This document shows positions 37,506-45,587 of a DNA stretch of 64,000 nt, in pieces. Position numbers and translations under genes: made by a program. The DNA comes from Candidatus Heimdallarchaeota archaeon (GTDB taxonomy: Archaea > Asgardarchaeota > Heimdallarchaeia > Heimdallarchaeales > Kariarchaeaceae), in NCBI GenBank assembly GCA_030149205.1, contig JASBSB010000001.1, positions 838,712 through 902,711 on the forward strand, read 5' to 3'. Below the pieces are notes generated by a model. It made no database searches and was not told the DNA's origin. It saw nothing but the letters and a program-made list of their open reading frames with translations. The first letter of the stretch is position 1, and every line of letters starts with the position of its first letter.

Positions 37506-38547
37506 GAATATCACCTTCAGGACGTCTCATATTACAACCTTTACAGAGAGGATGATCCAAATAATTTTCAACTAGATCTTTGTAATTATCTCCTTCCCAG
37601 ATTTCTGAGAAGCTGGCTTCATTTAAGTTACCAAAAAAACCCAATTCTTTTCTCTGCTCATCTGGGGCACAACATGGATTAAATCGTCCATCCCAAGCAA
37701 CCCAAGCCTCCCTTCCTAGAAAGGGACAAACTGAATCCTTCATTAGCTCCACACTTGATGTAGCAGGATTTAACAAGTATATATTGTCCAGTTTAACCCT
37801 TGAACCATCTGGTCTGCGGTATTTCTCTACATTTTTCTGTATTTCCTTTACAATTTTATTCCATTTATCAATAGATTCAGAACTTCTTCTCATCGATTGA
37901 TCCTTTATTTCATCAAAGTGAGCCCAAAGATGATGTCCTTTAATTCTATCAATTCCAAGTTTAGCTGCAAATTTCACAAGTTCGGGTAGCTCCTGTGAAT
38001 TTATCTCCATAAATGTATATTGTAGTGTCACAGAGCAGTAGTTACCACCCTCTCTGTAAATTTGATCTCGAATATTTAGAAATTCCTTGAGGTTTTTTAT
38101 ATTCTGATCAAAATCAATACCTTTCATTACCTGTTCTGAAGTCTCTTTAGTTACACCATTCCAAGATATTTTCACATCACTCCCAATAGGAACTATCATT
38201 TCAGCCCATTTTTTCGCTCCATTTCTTGGAAAGGTGCCATTTGTTGTTAGATTCAACATTACTTGATAGCTTTCACATAATGAGATGATTTTCTCAAATT
38301 CTTTGTACATAAGTGGTTCTCCCATAGTTGAGGGAATAATCTCCTTAACTGAACCATAAGCCTTTACCTCTTCTAAGGTCTTTTCAATAAGGTCAACTGA
38401 CATCCTTCTGCGTTTGACTCCATTTGGTAAAACACGCAATTCCTTGATGGAGCTAAACTCACTAAACTCCTCACACATTATACAGTGAAGATTGCAATCA
38501 TCTGGATTTGTATCAAAAGTGATACGCCAAGGTCCTTTATTTTTCAT
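37498..38547 (-). CDS. Radical SAM/SPASM-domain protein
   Basis: 349 residues from ATG. The iron-sulfur motif is C-x3-C-x2-C (DDCNLHCIMCEEF, residues 18-25). Then TMGEPLMYKEFEKII (the GGE-like motif) and TNGTF. The C-terminal part has C.FLGREAWVAWDGRFNPCCAPDE, and LCKGCNM near the end, a SPASM-type cysteine set for a second cluster. Such enzymes modify peptides or other substrates by radical chemistry. Its start overlaps the glycosyltransferase end by 11 nt, so both belong to one transcript. Confidence 0.85.
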   Translation of the reverse strand: MKNKGPWRITFDTNPDDCNLHCIMCEEFSEFSSIKELRVLPNGVKRRRMSVDLIEKTLEEVKAYGSVKEIIPSTMGEPLMYKEFEKIISLCESYQVMLNLTTNGTFPRNGAKKWAEMIVPIGSDVKISWNGVTKETSEQVMKGIDFDQNIKNLKEFLNIRDQIYREGGNYCSVTLQYTFMEINSQELPELVKFAAKLGIDRIKGHHLWAHFDEIKDQSMRRSSESIDKWNKIVKEIQKNVEKYRRPDGSRVKLDNIYLLNPATSSVELMKDSVCPFLGREAWVAWDGRFNPCCAPDEQRKELGFFGNLNEASFSEIWEGDNYKDLVENYLDHPLCKGCNMRRPEGDIHA

Positions 38548-39841
38548 TTGATTTACCTTCCATTATATTTTTGTAAATTTCAAGTAGTTCTTGGACATGG
38601 TCTTCAATAGAGACCACATCTCCCTCTGAATATAGATATCCTCGCATCCCCCACTTCTTTAGTAAGGCTGGATGATCGATTGCGAACTGCATTTGTTCTG
38701 CAAGAGATTTGACATTACGATGCTTAAACAACAGTCCATTCTCCTTGTGCTTTACATAATCTGCCATCCCACCTACATTCGCAGTAATTACAGGAACTCT
38801 CACTTGTTGTGCTTCATGAATTACCAAAGGTGAGTTTTCTAACCAGATTGAAGGCACAACTAAACAATCAATGTGATTAAACACCTCAGACACGATTTCT
38901 TCATTAATATATTCCTCTCTCCATTCTATGTGAAGGTGGGTAGGTGCTTTATTAGCTAATTCTTTCAAAAAAGGTGTGACTTCTCCACGGGATCTTCCCC
39001 AAATTACTAATCTGGCTTTTGAGGAAAGCTGAGAAAATGACTCTATTAAGTGATGAATTCCTTTCGTAACTATGTGAGTCCCAATATATCCAAAGGTAAA
39101 CTGTCCCTCACGTTTGACTCTACCTTGTAACCTTCCTAAATCAAACCCATAATCTAAATACTTAATTTGTTCATCTGCTAAACCCAAGGCTTGCTTCATC
39201 CGTTCAAGCAATGAAAATGAAGGGGCGATAAAGAGGTTAACATTCTCCACCAATCTGCTTATGTGCTTTCGTCTTAGTTTAACCCAGTTGGTCCAGTATG
39301 CTATATCATCTGTTATTGAATCTGATTCTCCTGAGGCAAACCTCATAAAACAATGAATTGCACACTTTTTGTCTTCTTGCCCATCACATAGTGACCATGA
39401 TGGTTCCAGCCCAAAATTATTTTGAATAAATTGTCCTCTAGGGCAAGACAACCAAAAATCATGGAGTGTAAACACTATAGGTAAATTATAGCTAGCTGCA
39501 ACATCAATTATCCCTAACGAGAGATGGTTGAGATGATTGAAATGCACAACATCTGGTGAGAATTCAGAGATTATTGTGTTGAACCTTTCATCTACTTTGT
39601 CTGTCTGAAATCGGTTTTGAAGATTTACAACATTTATCAATTTTACTGGAAAACTGCTTTTCTGACTCTGATCTTGCTCATTGACAATTTCAAATTGATT
39701 GATGAAAGGGTTCTCCAACCTTGAGAAAATCATCACTTCATGTCCTAAATCTGATAACCCCCTTGCGATGTTCTGTGTATAAATTTCTGATCCCGCATTA
39801 TACCGCATTGGATATCCATGGTTCACAAGTAAAACTTTCAA
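38537..39841 (-). CDS. Glycosyltransferase family 4
   Basis: 434 residues from TTG, with a G-rich SD (GGGGGAA) 5-6 nt upstream. GT-B fold: N-terminal NHGYPMRYNAGSEIYTQNIARGL (acceptor side, glycine-rich loop), C-terminal FGYIGTHIVTKGIHHLIESF and the EX7E region in PSIWLENSPLVIHEAQQ..VPVI. Transfers a sugar from a nucleotide donor, likely in the cytosol. In the operon with epimerase, dehydrogenase and methyltransferase, which supply or decorate the sugar. Confidence 0.85.
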   Translation of the reverse strand: MKVLLVNHGYPMRYNAGSEIYTQNIARGLSDLGHEVMIFSRLENPFINQFEIVNEQDQSQKSSFPVKLINVVNLQNRFQTDKVDERFNTIISEFSPDVVHFNHLNHLSLGIIDVAASYNLPIVFTLHDFWLSCPRGQFIQNNFGLEPSWSLCDGQEDKKCAIHCFMRFASGESDSITDDIAYWTNWVKLRRKHISRLVENVNLFIAPSFSLLERMKQALGLADEQIKYLDYGFDLGRLQGRVKREGQFTFGYIGTHIVTKGIHHLIESFSQLSSKARLVIWGRSRGEVTPFLKELANKAPTHLHIEWREEYINEEIVSEVFNHIDCLVVPSIWLENSPLVIHEAQQVRVPVITANVGGMADYVKHKENGLLFKHRNVKSLAEQMQFAIDHPALLKKWGMRGYLYSEGDVVSIEDHVQELLEIYKNIMEGKSNEK

Positions 39842-39901
39842 TGAGTTCCCCCAAAATTTGGTAAGGTAAACCTTTTACATCATTATTTGAACGTTTAGTT
39901 T

Positions 39902-40822
39902 TTAGGTATCCATAATTGCCTGAAGATTTTTCTGAATAGTTTTCAGGTATAGTGATAAACCCGCTTCTACAGAATATTCAGGGATATAACCCAAGAATTT
40001 CTTTGCTTTTGAGTAGTCACCATAAAAGTAATTCACATCATAAGACCTTCTCACATTTTCAACCATAGAAGATTTACTTTCGGTAAGCTCGATTATTTGT
40101 GTTGCTAACTCAAGTAGTGTGGTTGCTTTACCAGTACAGATATTGAAGTCTTCGATTAGTCCTGGTTTTTGGGCTTTTATCCACTTGATTGACTTAAGAA
40201 TTCCATCGACAGTGTCAAACACGTGAGTGAAATCAAAGGTATTATCTTTGCCATTCAATCTTAATGTTTCATTCTGTAGAGCTTGTTTAACAAAGATGGG
40301 AATCACCCGTGTAGCATGATCTCGCAACCCCCCGTAAACATTTGAAAATCTAAGAATCGCTCCCCTTGAAGAATTAGATATGACAAACTCTCTGACCAGC
40401 TTTTCTGAAACCAGCTTAGTAACTCCGTAAACATTAATGGGAACTAGAGGATATGTCTCAGGAACTGGGAGAGAGGAAGGTTCCCCATAAATCTCTCGAC
40501 TACTACCGTAAATTATCCAAGGTTTAAAACTCCTAATGCTTTCCAAAACTTTCAGAGTACCACCCACATTTACCTCCCAAGTCCTATAAGGATCATTCTC
40601 AGCATCAATAACCCGGGACACAGCCGCTAGATGAACAATTCCCTCAAATTTTCCAATCTCAGAGAGATAGTCTCCAAATTCTCTCACATCACCTTGAACC
40701 CAATTAACTTCTGCTAACTGTGGTTTTTGCAGGTCAAATACCACAACCTCCGCTATTTTCTTTAGTCTTTGCACCAGTTCTGTACCGATTAAACCCGATC
40801 CCCCAGTAACCACTACCCTCAC
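39902..40822 (-). CDS. NAD-dependent sugar epimerase/dehydratase
   Basis: 306 residues from GTG, with a TATA-like TTTTTTAATG about 26 nt upstream. Extended SDR: GGSGLIG at the N-terminus, DLQKP and VQGDV for NAD and first strand, catalytic Ser in GSSREIYGE and Tyr-x3-Lys in YGVTK, then FSNVYGG and FDFTHVFD for the nucleotide sugar. Typical of UDP-glucose 4-epimerases and relatives. First gene of the seven-gene operon; it supplies the nucleotide sugar. Confidence 0.85.
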   Translation of the reverse strand: MRVVVTGGSGLIGTELVQRLKKIAEVVVFDLQKPQLAEVNWVQGDVREFGDYLSEIGKFEGIVHLAAVSRVIDAENDPYRTWEVNVGGTLKVLESIRSFKPWIIYGSSREIYGEPSSLPVPETYPLVPINVYGVTKLVSEKLVREFVISNSSRGAILRFSNVYGGLRDHATRVIPIFVKQALQNETLRLNGKDNTFDFTHVFDTVDGILKSIKWIKAQKPGLIEDFNICTGKATTLLELATQIIELTESKSSMVENVRRSYDVNYFYGDYSKAKKFLGYIPEYSVEAGLSLYLKTIQKNLQAIMDT

Positions 40823-40908
40823 TAATTGTGAATCTAATTTTGAACATTAAAAAATTATGAATAATATAGAGTTTTTTGTATTAACTTGAAAAATATTGAA
40901 TGAAATTT

Positions 40909-41028
40909 TTACTTCTTACTGTTTTTTGCCCCAGCACTCTGAGTCCTTGCCTTAAAATCTTGGTTTTTACCAGTCTTATCAGCATGACTCTGAATTCTTT
41001 TAGCAGAATCGTTATTCATTTTTGTCAA
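40909..41028 (-). CDS. Mini SMP/LEA-like peptide (39 residues), copy 2
   Basis: Start TTG at 41028 with a textbook SD (GGAGGTG at 41034-41040, 5 nt before it), so preferred over the ATG at 41019. 39 residues: the core SAKRIQSHADKTGKNQDF then KARTQSAGAKN matches the peptide at 32806-32931 nearly word for word. Disordered, SMP-type LEA unit. Although tiny, it is well expressed judging by the SD, and it lies 86 nt before the epimerase start. Confidence 0.75.
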   Translation of the reverse strand: MTKMNNDSAKRIQSHADKTGKNQDFKARTQSAGAKNSKK

Positions 41029-41171
41029 TTTTTCACCTCCCTTTTTTGGTAATTAAACATATCACATTGTATATAATAGCTATAGTTTCTTAGACTTTGA
41101 AATTTTTTCAAGAATTTCTAAAGATAAGAAATTTAATTAATATATCCTCAAGAATTTTATGTTAGTTTATG

Positions 41172-41966
41172 TTAGTGGGGATAAATTAGATGGTAGAACC
41201 TCTTCAATTCTTCGCCCGCTGTATTCAATTTCTGATTACTGTGGTGATGATTTATGAAATTATTATTTAACACCTTTTTCTTAAACTCAGAAACTCTTTT
41301 CTGACTCACCTTAAGAGCAGTAGATAATTCTTTTTGAGTTGGATAGGTACCCCATCTATTCAATATTTGCACATCCTTTTTATCAATGAAAGGCAGTTCC
41401 ATTAAAGGAATGAGTTGAAAACCTAACTCATTTGTAGAAATCGATGATTTAATCGAAGAATCTGTACTATGTAAATTAGGGTTTTCTTTTAATGAAACCG
41501 GATTTGTAATGAAAGAATATTTCCGATTTCTGAGACTGCAGTCAATATCTTTAAACTTGATAAGGAAATTGATAACGTTAAAAATAACCGCTGAAAGTGC
41601 CCTTCTACCCCGGGCAATCTGAAAAACTATCTTTGATATATCGGGTTGCATACCTTTAGTAATTTCTCTGGATAGAGATAGCACGACTTCTTGCTGCATT
41701 TCCAGATTATTGGCCACCGTCATTTCAAAGCAAGAAAGATCAACACCAAATTTTCTAACAGGAAAATTTGACCCAAACTCCTTACTCACTTTCTTTATGC
41801 TCATTTCCCAATTTTCTAAGATTGATCCTTCTACAGGGTTTTTTGGTTCTTTTGAATACAGACCAATCAAACCTTTAGCTCTAGTTTCAGTTAATGTACG
41901 TATCAGCGGATCAATAAACTTGGTTTTTCTTCCAAGTGTAGTGACGAGAAGTGAACCTTCCTCCAT
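41172..41966 (-). CDS. CARF-like domain plus winged helix (Csa3-like regulator)
   Basis: 264 residues from ATG; a TATA-like GCTTTATTTAAG about 25 nt upstream gives it its own promoter. Residues 1-150 read like a CARF Rossmann fold: SLLVTTLGRKTKFIDPLIRTL, then KGLIGLYS, and IVFQIARGRRALSAVIFNVI in the place of the TGGTRA motif of Csa3. Residues about 195-258 are a winged helix (DVQILNRWG..PTQKELSTALKVSQKRVSEFKKK). In CRISPR loci such proteins sense cyclic oligoadenylates and switch genes on. Here no cas genes are near, but a SAVED-like gene is next to it. Assignment is from pattern, not alignment. Confidence 0.55.
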   Translation of the reverse strand: MEEGSLLVTTLGRKTKFIDPLIRTLTETRAKGLIGLYSKEPKNPVEGSILENWEMSIKKVSKEFGSNFPVRKFGVDLSCFEMTVANNLEMQQEVVLSLSREITKGMQPDISKIVFQIARGRRALSAVIFNVINFLIKFKDIDCSLRNRKYSFITNPVSLKENPNLHSTDSSIKSSISTNELGFQLIPLMELPFIDKKDVQILNRWGTYPTQKELSTALKVSQKRVSEFKKKVLNNNFINHHHSNQKLNTAGEELKRFYHLIYPH

Positions 41967-42038
41967 TTAAATTCATTCTTTTTACTTAAATAAAGCAGTT
42001 TTGTCTGACAGTTGACCTTTTAACTAAAATTTTATCAT

Positions 42039-43454
42039 CTATGAGCAAAGTTTCTCAGGTACCAATGTACACATTTCTTTGAACTCTCCTGTTTCAAAAT
42101 CTCTGTCGTATATAACAACTGATTTTTTTTGTTTGAACAAATATCTGCCAAGATAAACCGCAATTGGTGTGGGCCCTCGAAAATAGAAATGAACTTTTTC
42201 AATATCTTGAATAAAGGGACTAAACAGTTCAATTAATATATCTGCATTTTGTTTTGCTTCTTCCTGTGTGGTGACCTCTAAATCACCTTTTGGGTGGATA
42301 TCAATCAAACCTAGGTTATTTGGAAGTGAGATTTCTTCTTTGTACAAATGTATAATAATTAAATTTTTGGCTTTCAAGGTTTTTGCTTCTTTCTCCCAGA
42401 TATTTTGCTCAGAATATTTTTTGAGTTTTTGATTGTTTTCTGAAGGCATAAGGTTTACAATTTCACTCCTACCCATATCACTGGGCAGTCGTAGAAAGGT
42501 TGACAGTGATGTCTCAGGAAATTTTGATTCAAAAATATAAGCGAAAATTAAACTTTGAACTTGAGATGCCTTGTTAAATAGCAAAAATCCTAAATTACTT
42601 GATTTAAGCTTACTAGAGTTAAAACTACTTAATTTCAAACGACTACAAATCTCTTCAACTATAAAGTCATATGACCCTGGTAATACTCTGTTTTCTCTAA
42701 TAACTTCTCCCGGATAAAATTTATCAACAAAGGAAATTTTTAAATCTACTGGATACATCATACCTCCGTAAGCATCCAATCCCAAAGTGAAGTAATTGAT
42801 AATTTCAAGTGACCCAAATTGATATCGTAGATACCCATCAATCTTTTCATCGAATTTGGAAGAGATAGAACTAAATTCTAATCCTAAATTTATGTATTTG
42901 TTCCAACTTGTCTTAATTTTATCTTCTCTAAAATTTAACGTACCATCTTCATCAATAAATTTTGCAAATAAGATATAAAGAACATTGCGAGCAGAGTTTA
43001 TGATATTTGCAACCGATTCATCTGAAGTTTTCTTTTTCGAAGTATTTAAAAAAGTAAACTTGTGTGTAATGGAGTTCCTGAAATCAGTTAGACTTGAGAT
43101 CACATCTCCAATTCGCTGGCGGTACCATGTGTTATCTGAAATCAAAAGTCTACAAAGTCGGTTGATTTCAAAAGATTTAATCTGCCACTCTTTTTTGTCA
43201 AAATAAGGTTTTAACAGCAGTTCTAGAACACAATGCAACTTGATTATAAGGGTTTTATTGACCTCGTGTTTAGATTGAATCACATTTTTGTTTGAAAAGG
43301 ACAAAAACAGATTAATTGCATCATAAATAGATTTTAGATGTTTTGAAGAGTTATTGTCATAATTATCGACAAATACTTGTAACTGAGTTTCAACATTATC
43401 TTTAAGTTCATCAAAATACTTACCGGATTTCCATGGATTGTTACTTTTTCTCAT
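42039..43454 (-). CDS. HEPN-like plus SAVED-like domain protein
   Basis: 471 residues from ATG, with a TATA-like CCTTAAATTTTG about 26 nt upstream. Residues about 65-165 are all-helical with DFRNSITHKF (R126-x4-H131), the HEPN ribonuclease motif. The C-terminal 260 residues end in VHFYFRGPTPIAVYLGR, then VVIYDRD (421-452), the closing strand-helix pattern of SAVED domains, which bind cyclic tri- or tetranucleotides in CBASS. So it reads as a second-messenger-activated RNase. The gene follows 72 nt after, and is followed by, a CARF-wHTH gene on the same strand (upstream in transcription). Confidence 0.55.
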   Translation of the reverse strand: MRKSNNPWKSGKYFDELKDNVETQLQVFVDNYDNNSSKHLKSIYDAINLFLSFSNKNVIQSKHEVNKTLIIKLHCVLELLLKPYFDKKEWQIKSFEINRLCRLLISDNTWYRQRIGDVISSLTDFRNSITHKFTFLNTSKKKTSDESVANIINSARNVLYILFAKFIDEDGTLNFREDKIKTSWNKYINLGLEFSSISSKFDEKIDGYLRYQFGSLEIINYFTLGLDAYGGMMYPVDLKISFVDKFYPGEVIRENRVLPGSYDFIVEEICSRLKLSSFNSSKLKSSNLGFLLFNKASQVQSLIFAYIFESKFPETSLSTFLRLPSDMGRSEIVNLMPSENNQKLKKYSEQNIWEKEAKTLKAKNLIIIHLYKEEISLPNNLGLIDIHPKGDLEVTTQEEAKQNADILIELFSPFIQDIEKVHFYFRGPTPIAVYLGRYLFKQKKSVVIYDRDFETGEFKEMCTLVPEKLCS

Positions 43455-43543
43455 AGATTTGAGTTATTAAGTCAAAATTTAAGGCTTACAGCTCTAGATA
43501 TAGAAATTTTCTTAATTACTTTGAATCACAGAAGATAAAGATA

Positions 43544-44206
43544 TTATATAACCAATAAAGGATTTTGAATCTCTGCTAATTCGTTCACCCAGTAATAATA
43601 CCTTTCTGAGATATTCGTATTTAAACTCAGAAGGGCAGTAATAATAATCCCATCTATTAATTCAATAGAGACCCCAGCTCTTCTCATAATCCCCAGACCA
43701 GATATTGTGTTTACAAGATACCAAGCCAGCTGTTCATTAGATGAGTAAGTATTCTCTATCTGTCCAAGATCTGTGGCTTTGTCTAATGCAAATTTAAATG
43801 CATCTTTGTAGAGATTAAAGAATACAAGGGATTTGTGGGCAACATCAAAATTATTTAGTGCCTCTTCGATTGTGCAGTTTGAGATATAACAGCTGTTATA
43901 GATATGAGATTCAATTTGAAATTTCCGATTTAAGGCAAAGTGCTTTACAATCATATCCAAAGGATTTAAGGAATCACTATACAAAGTTGAGGATTGAAGG
44001 GTCTGGCTCATCATCTGTGTAAATAAGTCCATAGTTTTCAGGAAGATTGTCTGTTTATCCCCGAAGGTATCATAAAAACTACTTCGTGAGATATTTAATT
44101 TTTCTAAAAGATCAGACATCGATGTCCCTTCAAATCCCTTCTCCCAAAATAATTGAAGAGCTTTTCTGACAGCAGTAACTGGTGAAAAATTCTTTGGTCG
44201 ACCCAT
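43544..44206 (-). CDS. TetR-family transcriptional regulator
   Basis: 220 residues from ATG. N-terminal HTH: ALQLFWEKGFEGTSMSDLLEKLNISRSSFYDTFGDKQTIFLKTM. Then an all-alpha ligand domain with an ISGLGIMRRAGV helix. A TATA-like element is at about 44229-44240. A perfect palindrome at 44341-44358 lies between it and the divergent SRPBCC gene, so it is probably a repressor of that gene. A decayed copy of codons 85-140 or so lies at 45195-45361. Confidence 0.9.
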   Translation of the reverse strand: MGRPKNFSPVTAVRKALQLFWEKGFEGTSMSDLLEKLNISRSSFYDTFGDKQTIFLKTMDLFTQMMSQTLQSSTLYSDSLNPLDMIVKHFALNRKFQIESHIYNSCYISNCTIEEALNNFDVAHKSLVFFNLYKDAFKFALDKATDLGQIENTYSSNEQLAWYLVNTISGLGIMRRAGVSIELIDGIIITALLSLNTNISERYYYWVNELAEIQNPLLVI

Positions 44207-44340
44207 AAGATTTAATTCGCCTTACTCATAAAAATTCTTCTTTTGTAAGCATATATCATCAATAATTAAAGACAAACTAATCCAATAAAAATTCAGAATT
44301 TAGTTAAATGTCAATATTCCAACGTTAAAACCATTATATT

Positions 44341-44358
44341 TTGGAATGGGCATTCCAA
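44341..44358. promoter_or_regulatory. Palindromic operator (likely TetR site)
   Basis: TTGGAATGGGCATTCCAA, two 8-bp arms and a 2-bp spacer, perfectly symmetric. It is directly before a TATA-like TGTTTATATGG (44360-44370) of the SRPBCC gene. A further half-site ATATTCCAA is at 44314-44322. Placement at the BRE/TATA position fits repression by blocking TBP/TFB. Confidence 0.65.
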
Positions 44359-44359
44359 T

Positions 44360-44370
44360 ATGTTTATATG
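44360..44370 (+). promoter_or_regulatory. TATA-like element of the SRPBCC gene
   Basis: TGTTTATATGG, abutting the palindrome. Transcription would start near 44390, leaving a short leader that carries the SD GGTGA at 44416-44420. Confidence 0.5.
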
Positions 44371-44425
44371 GCAGTAAATTGTCAAAAGGTAGCTATAACA
44401 TGTAATGCATTGTTTGGTGAAAATT

Positions 44426-44965
44426 ATGACAGTTCATGAGGAAATATTAATTAATTCTGGCTCAGACAAAGTCTGGGCAGCAGTAAAAGATTTTGCTAAT
44501 GTGCAAAAATGGAACCCCTATGTTGAATCAGTTTCTCTGTTAACTGACGAAAGTGAAAACAAGGGAGCGACAAGAGTATGTCACCTATATGATGGGTCTA
44601 AATTAAAAGAAAGGGTTATGGATTTAGATTCAGAAGAAAGAATTGTAACTATTAACATTCTCGAGGGTATAAAAGGTCCAATTGTTTCCCCCCCAGAAAT
44701 TAAACTTACAGTGTTAGATAAGGATGATAAAACTCTTGTAAAGATGGACTTTGATGTCCAACTCCGCTTTGGATTCATAGGTAAAATCATTAAAAAATTG
44801 GTTGTCGAACCTCAGATTAAAAACAATGTCGAAAACTTGCTTAAAGGATTAAAATCTCATATTGTATCTGGAAGTTACATTGGAAAAAGGGGTGAACTTT
44901 TAACGCTTGATGCGGCTAAAAATGAATGGGGAAAAGCAGCAGAAAGTTTAGAGATGGTAAATTAA
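44426..44965 (+). CDS. SRPBCC (START-like) domain protein
   Basis: 179 residues from the ATG at 44426, chosen because SD GGTGA is 5 nt upstream; an ATG at 44405 lacks one. VHEEILINSGSDKVWAAVKDF..VQKWNPYV is the start of a polyketide-cyclase/START-like fold, with strands through about residue 145 and a long C-terminal helix (NNVENLLKGLKSHI). A hydrophobic ligand cavity is typical of this fold. A tail of about 35 residues follows that is not in the standard family. Divergent from the TetR gene, so probably induced by a hydrophobic compound. Confidence 0.8.
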   Translation: MTVHEEILINSGSDKVWAAVKDFANVQKWNPYVESVSLLTDESENKGATRVCHLYDGSKLKERVMDLDSEERIVTINILEGIKGPIVSPPEIKLTVLDKDDKTLVKMDFDVQLRFGFIGKIIKKLVVEPQIKNNVENLLKGLKSHIVSGSYIGKRGELLTLDAAKNEWGKAAESLEMVN

Positions 44966-45194
44966 ATTATTCATCAATATCTGACCTTAAAATTAAATTA
45001 GAAACTAGAGGTTTACAAATTAAAGCACCTATTAGACAATCATTTTTTGATATTTAGTATTAAGGATCTTAAAGTATTGCCTGTTCAATTTTAATTAGAT
45101 GCTAAGGCATGCAGGAAAACCTTGGGTCACCCTACATCCTCAGCATGCAAATTTTAACAGTCTATGGGAAAATATCACCTTTGATAAACAATTC

Positions 45195-45361
45195 AATGCC
45201 AAATTTAAATGCGACTTTGAAGAGATTAAAGAATACAAGGGATTTGTGGGCAAGGTCAAAATAATTTAATGCCTCTTTGATTGTACAGTTTGAGATATAA
45301 CAGCCGTTGTAGATATGAGATTCAATTTGAAATTTCCGATTTAAGGCAAAGTGCTTTACAA
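45195..45361 (-). pseudogene. Duplicated fragment of the tetR gene
   Basis: About 165 bp that match 43785-43950 inside the tetR gene at roughly 90% identity, in the same orientation, including AGATTAAAGAATACAAGGG and a run of some 50 nearly identical bases at its right end. The rest of tetR is missing and the fragment has no start. A partial duplication that has decayed. Confidence 0.85.
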
Positions 45362-45587
45362 GGATAATCTCATTATTGAGGAATACTAAAGATAAGAGTG
45401 TTAATTTTACTTATTCCATTTAATTTAAATTACCATACAAGTAAACCTTTGTTAATATCTTCTAGAATTATACATTGACTTTTTCTCTCTACTCGATATC
45501 ATTCTTTTTATAAGTAGTTTTGATTTTTTACCAATCCAATAATTTTTAGCCCACAACTTTTTATTCTATAATCCATATTCATTAAAT

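Noticed and set aside
41172..43454. A CRISPR-Cas locus around the CARF-like gene
   Set aside because: I looked for regularly spaced repeats and for cas genes in the flanks and found neither; the neighbours are a sugar operon and a TetR gene.
45095..45165. GGCATGCAG ... CAGCATGCA near-palindrome
   Set aside because: Short, imperfect and not placed at a promoter; likely chance.
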